64,000 bases of DNA from Chroococcidiopsis sp. CCMEE 29 (GCF_023558375.1 NZ_CP083761.1:248001-312000); one strand, 5' to 3'. Counted from the first letter of the stretch, positions 1 to 9,447 are shown. The notes: generated by a model from the letters alone, not told the origin. Numbers and translations are program-made.

Positions 1-1737
1 GAGGATAATGTACCAGTCTGCAAACTAGTACAAGCCCTGCGGCGGGAACAGCGGCTGCAAACTATTGAGATATCATTATTGAATCAAGAGCAAGTTATTC
101 AGCTGGCTCACTCGATTAATACTGGCATTGATGGCACCCGAGTATTTATTGACAGTGGTGGTAATCCCTTCTTTGCCATAGAAATCACCCGCGCGATCGC
201 CGAGCGCGATCCGGCTTGCTCCGATAACTTAGAAGCCCTAATTCAAGACCGACTGAGGCAGCTTGATGAACCGGCTCGCGAACTTTTACCTTGGGCAGCG
301 GCATTGGGTCGCAGCTTCAGCCCAGCGATTGTGGCGCGAGTTGCAGACTGTCCGCCAATCAAATTACTCGCTGCTATGGAACAACTCGAACAGCAGGGGA
401 TCGTCTGTCCGGGAGCACCATCCAACGGCGAAATTGGTTATGACTTTGCCCATGATATTGTGCGTCAAGTTGCTTATCAGCAACTGTCGGCACCTCGTCG
501 CCGATTAGTGCATTTGCAAATCGCTCGTGTTTTGGAAAAACTCTCTGCTCCTGACAATGCTCTTGCCAGTGAGGTAGCGTATCATGCGACACTCGGTAGC
601 GACCATCTATTGGCAGCTTCGGCTTTCCTAGCTGCAGCTGAACGCTGTCTGCGCCTGTTTGCCTACGCCGAAGCCTCTGAACTGGCTCAGCGGGGAATTC
701 AGCACTGTCAAGATCTTGATAACGATTTACGGGTTCGTCTAAATATCCGGCTACTCAAAGTTTACGTCTTGGCTGGAGTGACAACAGAGCGAGTTTCTCA
801 GCTGGAAGATAACCTACACCAGCTAATTGCTGAAGCCAATGCTCGTGGTCTAAAGGATGAAGAAGCGATCAGCTTGGAGGCATTGATCGCACTCAACTAC
901 GATCGCGGCAACCTCACAAGTGTGCACAAACATTCTCTGCGCGTGGCGGAGCAAGGGCGAGCGGCAAGCCCAGCAATTACTGCACGCATGTTAGCTTATA
1001 GCGGTTGGTGCCTTGCTGAAATTGAACGTGAAATGCCGCGTGCTGAAGCACTTTTGCTCGAAGCGCAATCGCTTGCAGCGAGAGTAGGGCTGGAAATTAT
1101 CGATATTTCCTGTGGTTTGGGTTGTGTTCGTCGTCATGCGGCTGACTTCGCTGGAGCACGTCCACTCTTGGAAAAAGCATGGCGCATGGCTCAAGCAGAG
1201 CAGGATCACTGGCGAGAATGTGCTTGCTTAACTTACCTAGCGATGACTGAGTTAGAAGCTGGGAAACCAACTGCTGCGATCGCACACTGTCAGGAGCTGG
1301 CAACTGTAGCAGCTAAGATCAGTGGTGAAGGCAGTGAAGGTTCTTTTGCAGTTGTACTCAATTCCCTTGCTAATTATGTCATGGGACAAAGCGATGCGGC
1401 AGCAATAGAGCAAGCCTTATCAACCCTACGCCAGATCGACGCCAACCGCATGCTGGCATATAGTCTCACCTTTGCCGCAGAGATTGATTTGGATAATCAC
1501 CGGATTGAATTGGCGATCGCTCGTGCCCAAGAAGCACTCCAAGCTGCTCAAATTGTAGATTGCTCTAGTGAAATAGCTCTAGCTTGGGTAGCACTGATTC
1601 GGGGAATGCTGATTTTAGGTAAACCTCAGTGTGCACTAGAGTTGTTCCAAGATTTACAGCGTCAAATTGACCGTCGCACCCTGAGTACCCGCGCCCTTAC
1701 TGCTATCGATTGCCTAGCTCAGCACTTGCCAGCTTAG
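1..1737 (+). CDS. C-terminal part of large AAA ATPase/TPR regulator (5' partial)
   Basis: The frame is open from base 1, so the gene starts upstream of the window; an internal TTG at 79 is not the real start. About 578 residues are visible. The first ~160 resemble the end of the STAND/AAA ATPase module and the winged-helix region found in COG3899-type predicted ATPases, with the typical GNPFF and FAHDIVRQVAY segments. The rest is an Ala/Leu-rich all-helical array consistent with TPR repeats. Proteins of this kind are usually adenylate cyclase-like, BTAD-type or Ser/Thr kinase-linked regulators; the effector domain would lie in the missing N-terminus. The stop is followed after 21 bp by the DUF4242 gene, suggesting co-transcription. 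Family is recognised; specific function unknown. Confidence 0.75.
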   Translation, partial: EDNVPVCKLVQALRREQRLQTIEISLLNQEQVIQLAHSINTGIDGTRVFIDSGGNPFFAIEITRAIAERDPACSDNLEALIQDRLRQLDEPARELLPWAAALGRSFSPAIVARVADCPPIKLLAAMEQLEQQGIVCPGAPSNGEIGYDFAHDIVRQVAYQQLSAPRRRLVHLQIARVLEKLSAPDNALASEVAYHATLGSDHLLAASAFLAAAERCLRLFAYAEASELAQRGIQHCQDLDNDLRVRLNIRLLKVYVLAGVTTERVSQLEDNLHQLIAEANARGLKDEEAISLEALIALNYDRGNLTSVHKHSLRVAEQGRAASPAITARMLAYSGWCLAEIEREMPRAEALLLEAQSLAARVGLEIIDISCGLGCVRRHAADFAGARPLLEKAWRMAQAEQDHWRECACLTYLAMTELEAGKPTAAIAHCQELATVAAKISGEGSEGSFAVVLNSLANYVMGQSDAAAIEQALSTLRQIDANRMLAYSLTFAAEIDLDNHRIELAIARAQEALQAAQIVDCSSEIALAWVALIRGMLILGKPQCALELFQDLQRQIDRRTLSTRALTAIDCLAQHLPA

Positions 1738-1758
1738 ATCGCCCAACAGGAGTAGAAA

Positions 1759-2088
1759 ATGGTTCGCGTTCTCGTAGAAAAGATTTTCGATCCGCCGATT
1801 ACTGAAGAAAAATGGAATCAAGATGTCGAGCGAGGAATTCCCTGCCACCAAGCACACAATGTTCATTGGATTCGCTCAATGATGTCGCGCGATCGCTGTC
1901 GAGTCGTTTGTGAATTTGAAGCACCAGATGCTGAGACTGTACGCCGCTCTTTCCGTAAGGTTGGCTTACCATTTGCACGGATATGGACAGTTGACATCCT
2001 GGAGCCGCATGTTGCAGACGACAAAGGCACGATCCGGACCAAGGGCTGGTGTAATGTGTGTTCGCCTGTAGGCAGGCACTCCATTTGA
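1759..2088 (+). CDS. DUF4242-like small protein
   Basis: This 109-residue protein has the pattern of DUF4242 (ferredoxin-like fold, sometimes called nickel-binding): a first strand ending in ITEEKW, a central WIRSMMSRDR strand-turn, then CEFEAPDAETVR and a C-terminal strand-rich end. It starts with ATG 11 bp after an AGGAG site and lies 21 bp behind the AAA/TPR gene, so the two probably share a transcript. Members often sit beside ATPase/adenylate-cyclase-type regulators, which matches this context. Biochemical role is unknown; the family call is by pattern only. Confidence 0.65.
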   Translation: MVRVLVEKIFDPPITEEKWNQDVERGIPCHQAHNVHWIRSMMSRDRCRVVCEFEAPDAETVRRSFRKVGLPFARIWTVDILEPHVADDKGTIRTKGWCNVCSPVGRHSI

Positions 2089-2283
2089 CTCAGTTAAGTT
2101 GGTTACAATTCTTTGTACTACGCACGTTGAACGCCTGGAAGACCATCCTGGACAACTAATGAAGCTAGGGTATACAACAGGTGCGTCTGGGCGACTTACA
2201 GTAGTGACAATTATTCTTGCTCAAGTTTCGCACCGGAAACTAGTCTAAACTCTATTACAGCTAACTCTTCCCACTCCTCTGAG

Positions 2284-2958
2284 ATGCAAATCAATACTCC
2301 TTCAGAATTAAACCCAGACCTAGAGGCTGAACGCTTGAATCAGGAAGCGACATTATCTCTAACTGAGGAACAATATCAGCGCAAAATGCAGCGACGGAAA
2401 CAAGTCCAGGAGCAGCGAGTAGCTAAAGCAGCAAGGGAAAAAGGCTTAGTTATCGTCAACACTGGCAATGGCAAGGGTAAAACTACAGCGGCTTTGGGAA
2501 TGGTATTGCGATCGCTTGGTCACGGTTATCGCGTGGCGATCGTCCAATTCATCAAGGGAGCCTGGGAACCCGCTGAAAAAGCTGTCTTCAGTCGCTGGGC
2601 CGATCAGCTGGAATTTTACGCTATGGGCGAAGGCTTTACCTGGGAAACCCAAGACCGAGAGCGAGATATCCAAAAAGCATCCGAGGCTTGGCAGACGGCA
2701 TTAACCTTCATCCGCAACCCAGATTTTAGACTAGTGCTTTTAGATGAAGTTAATGTGGCATTGAAACTGGGCTACTTGAGTATTGAGGAAGTCTTGGCTG
2801 GGTTGAAACAAAAGCCAACTGATTCTCATGTGATTCTCACTGGTAGGGGCGCTCCACCTGCTCTAGTTGAGCGGGCTGACTTAGTGACCGAAATGACACT
2901 AATTAAGCATCCTTTCCGCGAGCAAGGCGTAAAGGCGCAACCGGGAATTGAGTATTAA
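2284..2958 (+). CDS. cobO: Cob(I)yrinic acid a,c-diamide adenosyltransferase
   Basis: A 224-residue CobO/BtuR/CobA-type corrinoid adenosyltransferase. It transfers the 5'-deoxyadenosyl group of ATP to cob(I)alamin precursors in coenzyme B12 synthesis or salvage, in the cytoplasm. The P-loop GNGKGKTT is at residues 61-68, followed by the family's LRSLGHG and QFIKGAWEPAE segments, the LLDEVN Walker-B-like strand, and the LTGRGAPP motif near the C-terminus. The N-terminal ~50 residues are charged and helical, as in cyanobacterial homologues. No cobalamin riboswitch was recognised upstream. Its stop codon directly abuts the stop of the convergent gene on the other strand. Confidence 0.95.
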   Translation: MQINTPSELNPDLEAERLNQEATLSLTEEQYQRKMQRRKQVQEQRVAKAAREKGLVIVNTGNGKGKTTAALGMVLRSLGHGYRVAIVQFIKGAWEPAEKAVFSRWADQLEFYAMGEGFTWETQDRERDIQKASEAWQTALTFIRNPDFRLVLLDEVNVALKLGYLSIEEVLAGLKQKPTDSHVILTGRGAPPALVERADLVTEMTLIKHPFREQGVKAQPGIEY

Positions 2959-3558
2959 TTACTGAATTTGGTTTTTACAAGCTGCTAAAATCCGCTGGTC
3001 GTTTGCGCTGACAGAGGGGAGTTGGTGATAATTTTGTAAAGCTACCGCGTAAGGAGATGCTATTTGCTCGTAGCTATCTCCAATATGAGAGCTATCACTT
3101 GCTGTAGCAACTTTTGGAGAGTTTAGATCGTCAGCAACCGGGTCAGAATAAGGAGCTGAGCCAGGATCGTCAGCAATCATCAGAGCCAACTTTCCTGATT
3201 CAAGGGTGCCGTGAAAACAATTAAACTCTGAGCGAGGCAGATAAAATGCGCCAACCACCTTACCGTGGTGCGCCTCAAACACCATATATTCTTGCCCAAG
3301 TTGTTCTGGCTCGGGTGATTGACCATATAAATAAATCCCGTCTACCTCTGGCAGCTTTTTTCTAGGGATAATTCGGCTATCTTTTCCAAAGGCTTCAGCC
3401 CGGAAAACCAGCTGGGGCGTAGCTGTTGTTTGTAACTCTTTGGTTGTTATTGGTTTAGCTTCACTAACACCAATGCTGAACATTACATATAAGCCAACCA
3501 GCGGGGCTTCTAGCCACCAACATCCCGATGAAAAGAATTTAGTTATAGAATTAGGCAT
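2959..3558 (-). CDS. Conserved secreted protein, unknown function
   Basis: A 199-residue protein with a hydrophobic segment at residues ~14-33 that looks like a signal peptide or membrane anchor (cleavage possible after SEA). The mature part has a mixed beta-rich region (residues ~48-135, with FEAHHGKVVGAFYLPRSEF) and a Ser/Asp-rich linker. The C-terminal end, around LAACKNQIQ, resembles short cyanobacterial secreted proteins of unknown function. I do not recognise a named domain. The stop codon immediately follows the cobO stop with no spacing, so transcription of the two genes collides here. The 5' side faces the ~420-bp gap before the sigma factor gene. Confidence 0.6.
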   Translation of the reverse strand: MPNSITKFFSSGCWWLEAPLVGLYVMFSIGVSEAKPITTKELQTTATPQLVFRAEAFGKDSRIIPRKKLPEVDGIYLYGQSPEPEQLGQEYMVFEAHHGKVVGAFYLPRSEFNCFHGTLESGKLALMIADDPGSAPYSDPVADDLNSPKVATASDSSHIGDSYEQIASPYAVALQNYHQLPSVSANDQRILAACKNQIQ

Positions 3559-3982
3559 TTTTGCTTACCTTTTTATAAATCAGTTATATCTGGATATATG
3601 TAATAGAGCACTAATTAAAATATACCCAAGTAGTTGGGGATAACTATTCATTCAAAGGTGATACTTTTCTTTCTGGCATAAAGTCCCTGTTGTAAGTGAG
3701 AGCGTAGAGTAGCTTAATATAAGCTTCACTGTGGTTTTCTATTTTTCCTAAATTTTCCTGTAAGTGTTACGGCTACTACTGCACAAATAACCTGTTTATG
3801 AATTTGCGCCTGAGCAAAAAAAATGCCTCCTGACTTGAGGAGGCATCTTTGCTATCAATGTGCAAGGGAGCACTAAATAATCAAACTCCTAAACGATAAT
3901 GCGGAATATACTGATGGCATTTCACAGGAGTCGTGATAAAATTAACACTCAAAAAAATGAGACACTTGGGAGCAGCAACAAC
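3559..3982. other. Intergenic: upstream region of secreted protein and terminator of sigma gene
   Basis: This 424-bp AT-rich stretch holds the upstream region of the leftward secreted-protein gene and, at its right end, the hairpin that ends the sigma factor transcript. No further open frame with protein-like composition was seen on either strand. Confidence 0.5.
3813..3846 (-). terminator. Rho-independent terminator of sigma factor gene
   Basis: A perfect 8-bp stem (3823-3830 with 3839-3846) closes an 8-nt loop. Read leftward it is followed by a run of eight T at 3815-3822. It lies ~140 bp beyond the sigma factor stop on the minus strand. Confidence 0.8.
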
Positions 3983-4966
3983 TTAGCTAGCTACATACTC
4001 CTGCATATTCGCACGACGGCGACGTAGGTGTGCCAGAGCTTGATGCTCTAGTTGGCGTACTCGCTCTCGGCTCAGGTTGAGTCGCTCACCTACTTTCGCT
4101 AAGGATAGTTCGTTTCCATCCTGCAGCCCGAAGCGCAAACTCAAGACTTCTCGCTGTTGAGGCGTTAGTTCTGCCATTAGATCTTCTAAGTCTTGCCTCA
4201 AGGACTCTTGGGTCATGTAATGCTCTGGTGATGGACCGTCGTCTTCCAGTAGATCTTGCAGTTCCGTGTCTTGGTTATCTCCAACACGGATATCTAGGGA
4301 AACTGGTTGACGGGCAAGATTCAGGTAGTCCCGGATTTGGGCGGGTTCTAGTTCCAACTCCTTGGCAATTTCACCTGATGTAGGGCTACGACCTAGCTGT
4401 TGAGCTAGTTCTCGTTGCACTTTCTTAATCTTGTTGAGCTTTTCTGTGATATGGATGGGCAATCGGATTGTGCGGGCTTGCTGCGCGATCGCACGTGTAA
4501 TCGCCTGCCGAATCCACCAATAAGCGTAAGTCGAGAACTTATAACCGCGTGTCGGATCGAATTTCTCCACACCGCGTTCTAATCCCATTGTTCCTTCTTG
4601 GATCAAATCCAAGAATTCCATGTTGCGCTTTTGGTACTTCTTAGCAATGGCAACTACCAAACGCAAGTTTGCCTCGATCATCTTTTGCTTAGCTCTTTGC
4701 CCCCGCCGCAAAGCCTCATTCAATTCAGTCTCCGGCATTTGAACGTGCGCAGCCCAATCTTCTAAAGTTGGTTCGCGGCGCAGTTTCTTTTCCAGAGCTT
4801 CCTTAGCTTCCAGCAGTGACATCATTTGCTGCACCTGCTTCCCATAAACAATCTCTTGTTCGCGAGTTAGCAGTGGCACACGACCAATCTCGCGCAGATA
4901 GGTGCGCACCATATCAGCCGTGAACTTGGTGTTAGTGTTTTCAGTCGGGGTGTTAACTGTGGGCAT
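3983..4966 (-). CDS. Group 2 (non-essential) sigma-70 family RNA polymerase sigma factor
   Basis: A sigma factor of 328 residues from the ATG at 4966. A longer frame to 5092 exists, but its extra 42 residues are unlike the family, whereas residues from MPTVN lead into the group 2 signature TADMVRTYLREIGRVPLLT. Regions 1.2, 2 (core and -10 binding, with KFSTYAYWWIRQAITRAI), 3 (LPIHITEKLNKI) and 4 (LSLRFGL, then the helix-turn-helix LSLAKVGERLNLSRERVRQ) are complete. The N-terminal region 1.1 of the principal factor is absent, as expected for SigB/C/D/E-type factors. These cyanobacterial factors adjust transcription to light, heat, nitrogen or osmotic stress; which letter this one is cannot be decided here. 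Confidence 0.93.
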   Translation of the reverse strand: MPTVNTPTENTNTKFTADMVRTYLREIGRVPLLTREQEIVYGKQVQQMMSLLEAKEALEKKLRREPTLEDWAAHVQMPETELNEALRRGQRAKQKMIEANLRLVVAIAKKYQKRNMEFLDLIQEGTMGLERGVEKFDPTRGYKFSTYAYWWIRQAITRAIAQQARTIRLPIHITEKLNKIKKVQRELAQQLGRSPTSGEIAKELELEPAQIRDYLNLARQPVSLDIRVGDNQDTELQDLLEDDGPSPEHYMTQESLRQDLEDLMAELTPQQREVLSLRFGLQDGNELSLAKVGERLNLSRERVRQLEHQALAHLRRRRANMQEYVAS

Positions 4967-5444
4967 TGGTGCGTCGTCAACTCCAATAAACAAATCGAAA
5001 GCTTGGTGGCTGGGGCGGGTAGAAACAGCAATAGTTTGGGGGTGATTGCTTAGCTCTAACAGGAGACTAACGAAGTAGCGGGGAAACAACATCCTACAGA
5101 AGTTGTAGAGACGCTGGTTCTATAGGAAGGGGTTCCCCGTCCGCCCGGAATACTTATATCTGTTTAAACCACGCTGTTTGCTGCCAGGGTGTAAAAACTA
5201 GCTTTTATAAGGTCAACCCTATGAAGCCGAAGTCAGTATGAGTTTAACTTTATTTATCTTATTACAGATCTGGAGACTAGTAAAGTCTTACCTAGGTTAG
5301 GACTTTCCCTGACTAAAAATAGCTTAATTGTCCGTTTTCACTGTTACAAAAATCAGCTCACCTTCTTATAATGACACTGGTTGCCCTTGAGCAGTTTCCG
5401 GTTAACCGAACTATTTAAATGGGGATGATGGAGTAGATCCCGAA
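4967..5444. other. Intergenic: sigma factor 5' region
   Basis: About 480 bp between two leftward genes. It should hold the sigma factor promoter and a long leader, which would suit a stress-regulated gene. No convincing -35/-10 pair, hairpin or small frame could be singled out by eye. Confidence 0.4.
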
Positions 5445-7178
5445 TTAAAAGCCGAGGTCGGCTTTTGCCAATTCAGCAGCGGCAAAAACTTCTGCATCTG
5501 GCTTTTCTTCCCAGGCAACATCACCAATTTCGGCGTAAAATTTTTCATCATAGGGTCGCGTCCGCACCACTACTGGCATGGGAACTGCGTGACCTAGGAT
5601 CAGGGCTTGTTGCTTAGAATCAAGCTTCGCTAACACAGATCGCAGACTTTGCCCGCCAGACACTCCAGTAAAGATCGCTTCAATATCTTTCTCATCATTA
5701 AGTAGGGCAGTGATGCGGGTACCGATTTGGGACATTACTTCATTGTCAATCCCGGAGGGGCGCTGGTCTACCACTAACAGGGTAACGAAGTATTTCCGCA
5801 TCTCGCGGGCAATGGTGCCAAAGATGGTTTGACGGACTGTAGCAGAGTCAAGGAAGCGGTGGGCTTCTTCAATTGTAATCACCAGTTGACGAGGGCGATC
5901 GCTTGGATTCTTAGTCTGTAAAAACTGCTCGGCTTTATGGACATAGTATTGGTGAATGCGACGGGAAATCAGATTCGTTGCCAACATATACGACAACATA
6001 TTGGACTGAGAGCCGAACTCAATCACTACATGCTTCCCGGCTTCTAGAGACTCTAAAATTTGGTTGATATAGTTGTGCGGGCAGGCAGTCCGCATATACT
6101 TTAGGTCATCTAAGCGATTGAGTTTGCGCTGCAATGCCATAATTGAAGACTTACTGCCCCGCTTCTCATCACAGAATTGCTGAATTTCTTCATTGCTCAT
6201 ACTCAGCAGTTGAGTAATCCAGGAGCGACCAAACTCATTACGGAGGATGATGGCATTTTCTAAGCTGGCTTCGGAAAGATTTAAATCGTTCCGTACTAGC
6301 ATAATGTCTTCAACTTCAATTTGGTCGTAGCTGAGGTAGAGTTCTTGAGCATCCCGCACACCGCGCCGCTTAGTGGAGGCAGGGTCAAGAGTGTATATTT
6401 GCACCTGGCCGGGAAACAGCTGCCGTAAACCTTTGACGGTACTGAATTGTTTACCCTCCGAGACTGCTTCCCAGCCATACTCCGAGTGCATGTCAAAAAT
6501 CAGATTCACCGCCGCCTGCTTGCGAATGATGCCAGATAATAGCAACCGAGTCAGAAACGATTTCCCCGTACCAGATTTACCAAACACTCCGTTGCTGCGT
6601 TCAACAAATCGGTCTAAATCGATACAAATTGGCACCTCCATATCAAGTGGTTGACCGATCGCAAAGTTACGGCGGTGGGGATCGTCTTCCCAGCCAAATA
6701 CTGCCCGGAAATCGCGTTCACTAGCTTCATAGACCTGACTAAAGTGGCTAGGAATCGTCTTGACTGGCAACAACTCCATGTTGCTGCTACTTTGCGGTTG
6801 AAACGAAGCTAATGGACTTTTCCCATTAAGAGGTGAGTGTTGTCCCTCGTCCTTCGCTCCTCGCCCCTCGCCCCTCAATTCTTCCGGAGTGAACATCAAC
6901 ATCGGGGTGAGATTGACAGTGCCAAAGGTTCCACTCCCAGCTAGAACTTCCCGCAAAAAATCGTCACTGGGACTGGGGGGATTGGCGACAATTCTGTTGC
7001 TAGAGGTTCCCAGTGCTACGTCAGTCAGCATACTGAAGAAGCGCGATCGCACTCCTTCCACTACCAAGAACTTTCCTACCCGCATATCTTCCACAGAGAC
7101 ATCTGGGTGTAATCGCACCTCTAATCCCTGACTAAGAGAACCTTGTGTGACCGACCCTAATGGCTGTCCCGAATTCAT
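5445..7178 (-). CDS. HerA-like (DUF87) P-loop ATPase
   Basis: A 577-residue FtsK/HerA-type ATPase. An N-terminal beta-barrel (HAS-like, residues ~10-95) precedes the motor. The P-loop GKSGTGKS is at 200-207, a DMHSEYG strand at 229-235, and the Walker B strand ITIEEAHRF at ~434-442. A sensor segment VVDQRPSGI follows at ~469-477. HerA proteins pump DNA during end resection with NurA nucleases in archaea; bacterial versions serve in DNA processing or defence. No NurA- or Sir2-like partner is next to it here, so its job is open. Residues 101-113 are an Arg/Gly/Glu-rich insert encoded by a low-complexity repeat also found between genes in this window. The gene stands alone, divergent from trpB. 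Confidence 0.85.
   Translation of the reverse strand: MNSGQPLGSVTQGSLSQGLEVRLHPDVSVEDMRVGKFLVVEGVRSRFFSMLTDVALGTSSNRIVANPPSPSDDFLREVLAGSGTFGTVNLTPMLMFTPEELRGEGRGAKDEGQHSPLNGKSPLASFQPQSSSNMELLPVKTIPSHFSQVYEASERDFRAVFGWEDDPHRRNFAIGQPLDMEVPICIDLDRFVERSNGVFGKSGTGKSFLTRLLLSGIIRKQAAVNLIFDMHSEYGWEAVSEGKQFSTVKGLRQLFPGQVQIYTLDPASTKRRGVRDAQELYLSYDQIEVEDIMLVRNDLNLSEASLENAIILRNEFGRSWITQLLSMSNEEIQQFCDEKRGSKSSIMALQRKLNRLDDLKYMRTACPHNYINQILESLEAGKHVVIEFGSQSNMLSYMLATNLISRRIHQYYVHKAEQFLQTKNPSDRPRQLVITIEEAHRFLDSATVRQTIFGTIAREMRKYFVTLLVVDQRPSGIDNEVMSQIGTRITALLNDEKDIEAIFTGVSGGQSLRSVLAKLDSKQQALILGHAVPMPVVVRTRPYDEKFYAEIGDVAWEEKPDAEVFAAAELAKADLGF
6841..6877. repeat. Low-complexity C/T-rich repeat inside a coding region
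   Basis: Repeats of a ctcgcccctcg type, in frame within the HerA-like ATPase gene. The same low-complexity motif is intergenic at ~21650, ~36135, ~40390 and ~46225. Confidence 0.75.
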
Positions 7179-7257
7179 GGTGTCAATTGCGAACTTTGGC
7201 TGATCTTAATGTCTAATTGTCTCCCAGCACTACAAAATTGACAAACCACTACCAATT

Positions 7258-7285
7258 TTGGATTTTAGATTTTAGATTTTGGATT
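7258..7285. repeat. Short tandem heptamer-like repeat (STRR type)
   Basis: Tandem variants of ttttgga/ttttaga between the HerA-like gene and trpB. Related stretches occur at about 25642, 30657, 36918, 40421, 40627 and 60609. They resemble the short tandemly repeated sequences known between genes of cyanobacteria. Confidence 0.7.
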
Positions 7286-7359
7286 GATAAACCCTGCCCA
7301 AAATACTCTGACTCTAAACCTTTATAATTAAGGTCTATCCCGTTATCTCATCAGGTCTC

Positions 7360-8613
7360 GTGACACGTACGCCTCTTTCTTCCAACTCCCAACCAGCAGC
7401 TAACCCGCCCTCTCAAAGACCAGATACTTTAGGACGATTCGGGCAATTTGGGGGTAAGTATGTGCCTGAAACGCTGATGCCTGCTTTGAGCCAGTTGGAA
7501 GCAGCATATCAGCAATACTGCAACGATCCAGGTTTTCAACAGGAACTCCAACAGCTGTTGCGAGACTATGTAGGACGGGCAACACCACTGTATTTTGCTG
7601 AACGCCTCACTGCACACTATGCCCGACCAGATGGCACAGGACCGCAGATTTACCTCAAGCGCGAGGACTTGAACCACACAGGCGCACATAAAATTAACAA
7701 CGCCTTGGCTCAGGTATTATTGGCAAAACGGATGGGTAAGCAGCGCATCATTGCAGAAACGGGTGCGGGACAACACGGCGTTGCAACAGCAACCGTGTGC
7801 GCTAGATTCGGTCTAGACTGCGTAATCTACATGGGCGTTCAAGACATGGAACGTCAGAGTTTGAACGTGTTTCGGATGCGGTTGATGGGTGCCCAAGTGC
7901 AGCCTGTAGCAGCGGGGACAGGCACACTCAAGGATGCCACATCAGAAGCGATTCGGGACTGGGTGACGAATGTTGAAACTACCCATTACATCTTAGGTTC
8001 AGTGGCGGGACCTCATCCTTATCCAATGATGGTACGCGACTTTCATGCAGTAATTGGAAAAGAAACTCGCGCTCAGGCGCTCGAAAAATGGAGAGGATTG
8101 CCTGATATCCTCCTTGCTTGTGTAGGCGGTGGTTCTAATGCAATGGGACTATTTCACGAATTTGTGAATGAGCCAACGGTGCGGTTAATTGGGGTTGAGG
8201 CAGCGGGAGAGGGAGTCAATACAGAGAAACACGCCGCCACACTAACACAAGGGCGAGTAGGCGTATTACATGGAGCAATGAGCTATCTGCTCCAAGATGA
8301 AGATGGGCAAGTGATTGAGGCACACTCAATTAGTGCAGGACTTGATTATCCTGGTGTTGGTCCTGAACATGCACATTTAAAAGATACTGGCAGAGCTGAA
8401 TATTACAGCGTGACGGATCGAGAGGCTGTGACAGCGTTGCAGCAACTTTCCCAACTAGAAGGTATTATTCCCGCCTTGGAAACGGCTCATGCGATCGCTT
8501 ACTTAGAAACCCTCTGTCCGCAATTAAGTGGCAGTCCCCGGATTGTAATTAATTGCTCGGGACGCGGTGATAAGGATGTGCAAACCGTTGCCAAGTTTTT
8601 AAATCCTGCATAA
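7360..8613 (+). CDS. trpB: Tryptophan synthase beta subunit
   Basis: A 417-residue TrpB that condenses indole with L-serine to give tryptophan, using pyridoxal phosphate. The PLP lysine is in [12 protein letters not shown] (K111), followed by the [12 protein letters not shown] loop. The phosphate-binding GGGSNAMG loop and a C-terminal NCSGRGDKD segment are also intact. The start is GTG at 7360; no ATG is available before the conserved [13 protein letters not shown]. The first ~22 residues are a variable Pro/Ser-rich extension common in cyanobacterial TrpB. No trpA is adjacent, so the alpha subunit is encoded elsewhere. It ends 5 bp before the convergent stop of the next gene. Confidence 0.97.
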   Translation: MTRTPLSSNSQPAANPPSQRPDTLGRFGQFGGKYVPETLMPALSQLEAAYQQYCNDPGFQQELQQLLRDYVGRATPLYFAERLTAHYARPDGTGPQIYLKREDLNHTGAHKINNALAQVLLAKRMGKQRIIAETGAGQHGVATATVCARFGLDCVIYMGVQDMERQSLNVFRMRLMGAQVQPVAAGTGTLKDATSEAIRDWVTNVETTHYILGSVAGPHPYPMMVRDFHAVIGKETRAQALEKWRGLPDILLACVGGGSNAMGLFHEFVNEPTVRLIGVEAAGEGVNTEKHAATLTQGRVGVLHGAMSYLLQDEDGQVIEAHSISAGLDYPGVGPEHAHLKDTGRAEYYSVTDREAVTALQQLSQLEGIIPALETAHAIAYLETLCPQLSGSPRIVINCSGRGDKDVQTVAKFLNPA

Positions 8614-8618
8614 CCCAT

Positions 8619-8957
8619 TTACCCAATCCAGAAATCATTTTCTTGACAAGCACTCAGCAATTTTTGCTTGGCAATATCCGAGCGCTTTGGCATCTCTTGC
8701 TGGATTGCTGAACGAGCCAATGGCTTTCTTGCAGTCGCCTCTCTTTCTGGAACAATTATCTTTTTCATTAAATATTCGATGGTTTGCTCTTTGATCCAAC
8801 CTCGGAGCACGAGGATATCACCAAAGCGCATCCCAGTTGCTGCTTGGTCAACCAAAGCTACATCAATATGTGCTTGAGTTAGAAGACCTGCTTCAACTAA
8901 ATAACTACCAATCGGTTTGATTTCAGTAGTGGTGGCGGAAGATGAGTTGCTCTGCAT
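8619..8957 (-). CDS. Small MshEN/GspE-N-like domain protein
   Basis: A 112-residue protein. Residues ~15-72 (IGSYLVEAGLLTQAHIDVAL, then GDILVLRGWIKEQTIEYLM) follow the pattern of the N-terminal domain of type II/IV secretion ATPases, which in MshE-type proteins binds c-di-GMP. No ATPase domain follows. Instead there is a short basic, helical tail. Stand-alone copies of this kind are common in cyanobacteria and of unknown role; ligand binding is an inference. The gene is convergent with trpB, and its start faces a 490-bp AT-rich gap. Confidence 0.6.
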   Translation of the reverse strand: MQSNSSSATTTEIKPIGSYLVEAGLLTQAHIDVALVDQAATGMRFGDILVLRGWIKEQTIEYLMKKIIVPEREATARKPLARSAIQQEMPKRSDIAKQKLLSACQENDFWIG

Positions 8958-9447
8958 AGCGTGCTATTCGTTCAAAGCTTTTATCTTTACTCCGTTCACA
9001 CATTTTAAAGCATTAGATGAACAATTTGTAAAGCTCTGAGTTAGTACGCAAGTATTTATTCGCTGTTAGTAGTAACTGCTTTTAACAGAAAGCTACTATT
9101 TTTAATACCGCATTTCTACCGAAATAATTTTCTTTTTATAAAAATATAATCGCAAATTAGGTTTGCAACTTTGCTGAGACAGAAATTAGTAAAAATTCGG
9201 TGGTTGCAGAGTTGAGAGCAAGTTAACTTGATTTTGTACCTTAATTATGTAACTCTATTTTTTTGAATTGTTCGCACGCCAGGCAACTTATTAGTTTGCC
9301 TCATATTTGTGCGTTCATAACAGCAATTCTAGAATTCTCCATTGCCTGAGAAAGGCATAGATGGCGACTACTTTGTTGTCATCAGTGATGCTGCTTGGCA
9401 TCAGCTGAAGTTCTGGAATTGCCTCAGAAGTGTTGTGAGGAATTAGG
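8958..9447. other. Intergenic, AT-rich, two divergent 5' regions
   Basis: Upstream regions of the MshEN-like gene (leftward) and the CAP protein gene (rightward). A-/T-rich runs are present near 9090-9145 and 9255-9270. No RNA gene or protein-like frame was found. Confidence 0.4.

Noticed and set aside
2089-2283. Cobalamin riboswitch before cobO
   Set aside because: No B12-box-like core was found in the 195-bp gap.
3983-5092. Longer sigma factor form starting at 5092
   Set aside because: The extra 42 residues are unlike the family, whereas ATG 4966 gives the standard group 2 N-terminus.
5445-7178. HerA-like ATPase as part of a defence system
   Set aside because: No nuclease, Sir2 or other effector gene adjoins it; neighbours are a sigma factor and trpB.
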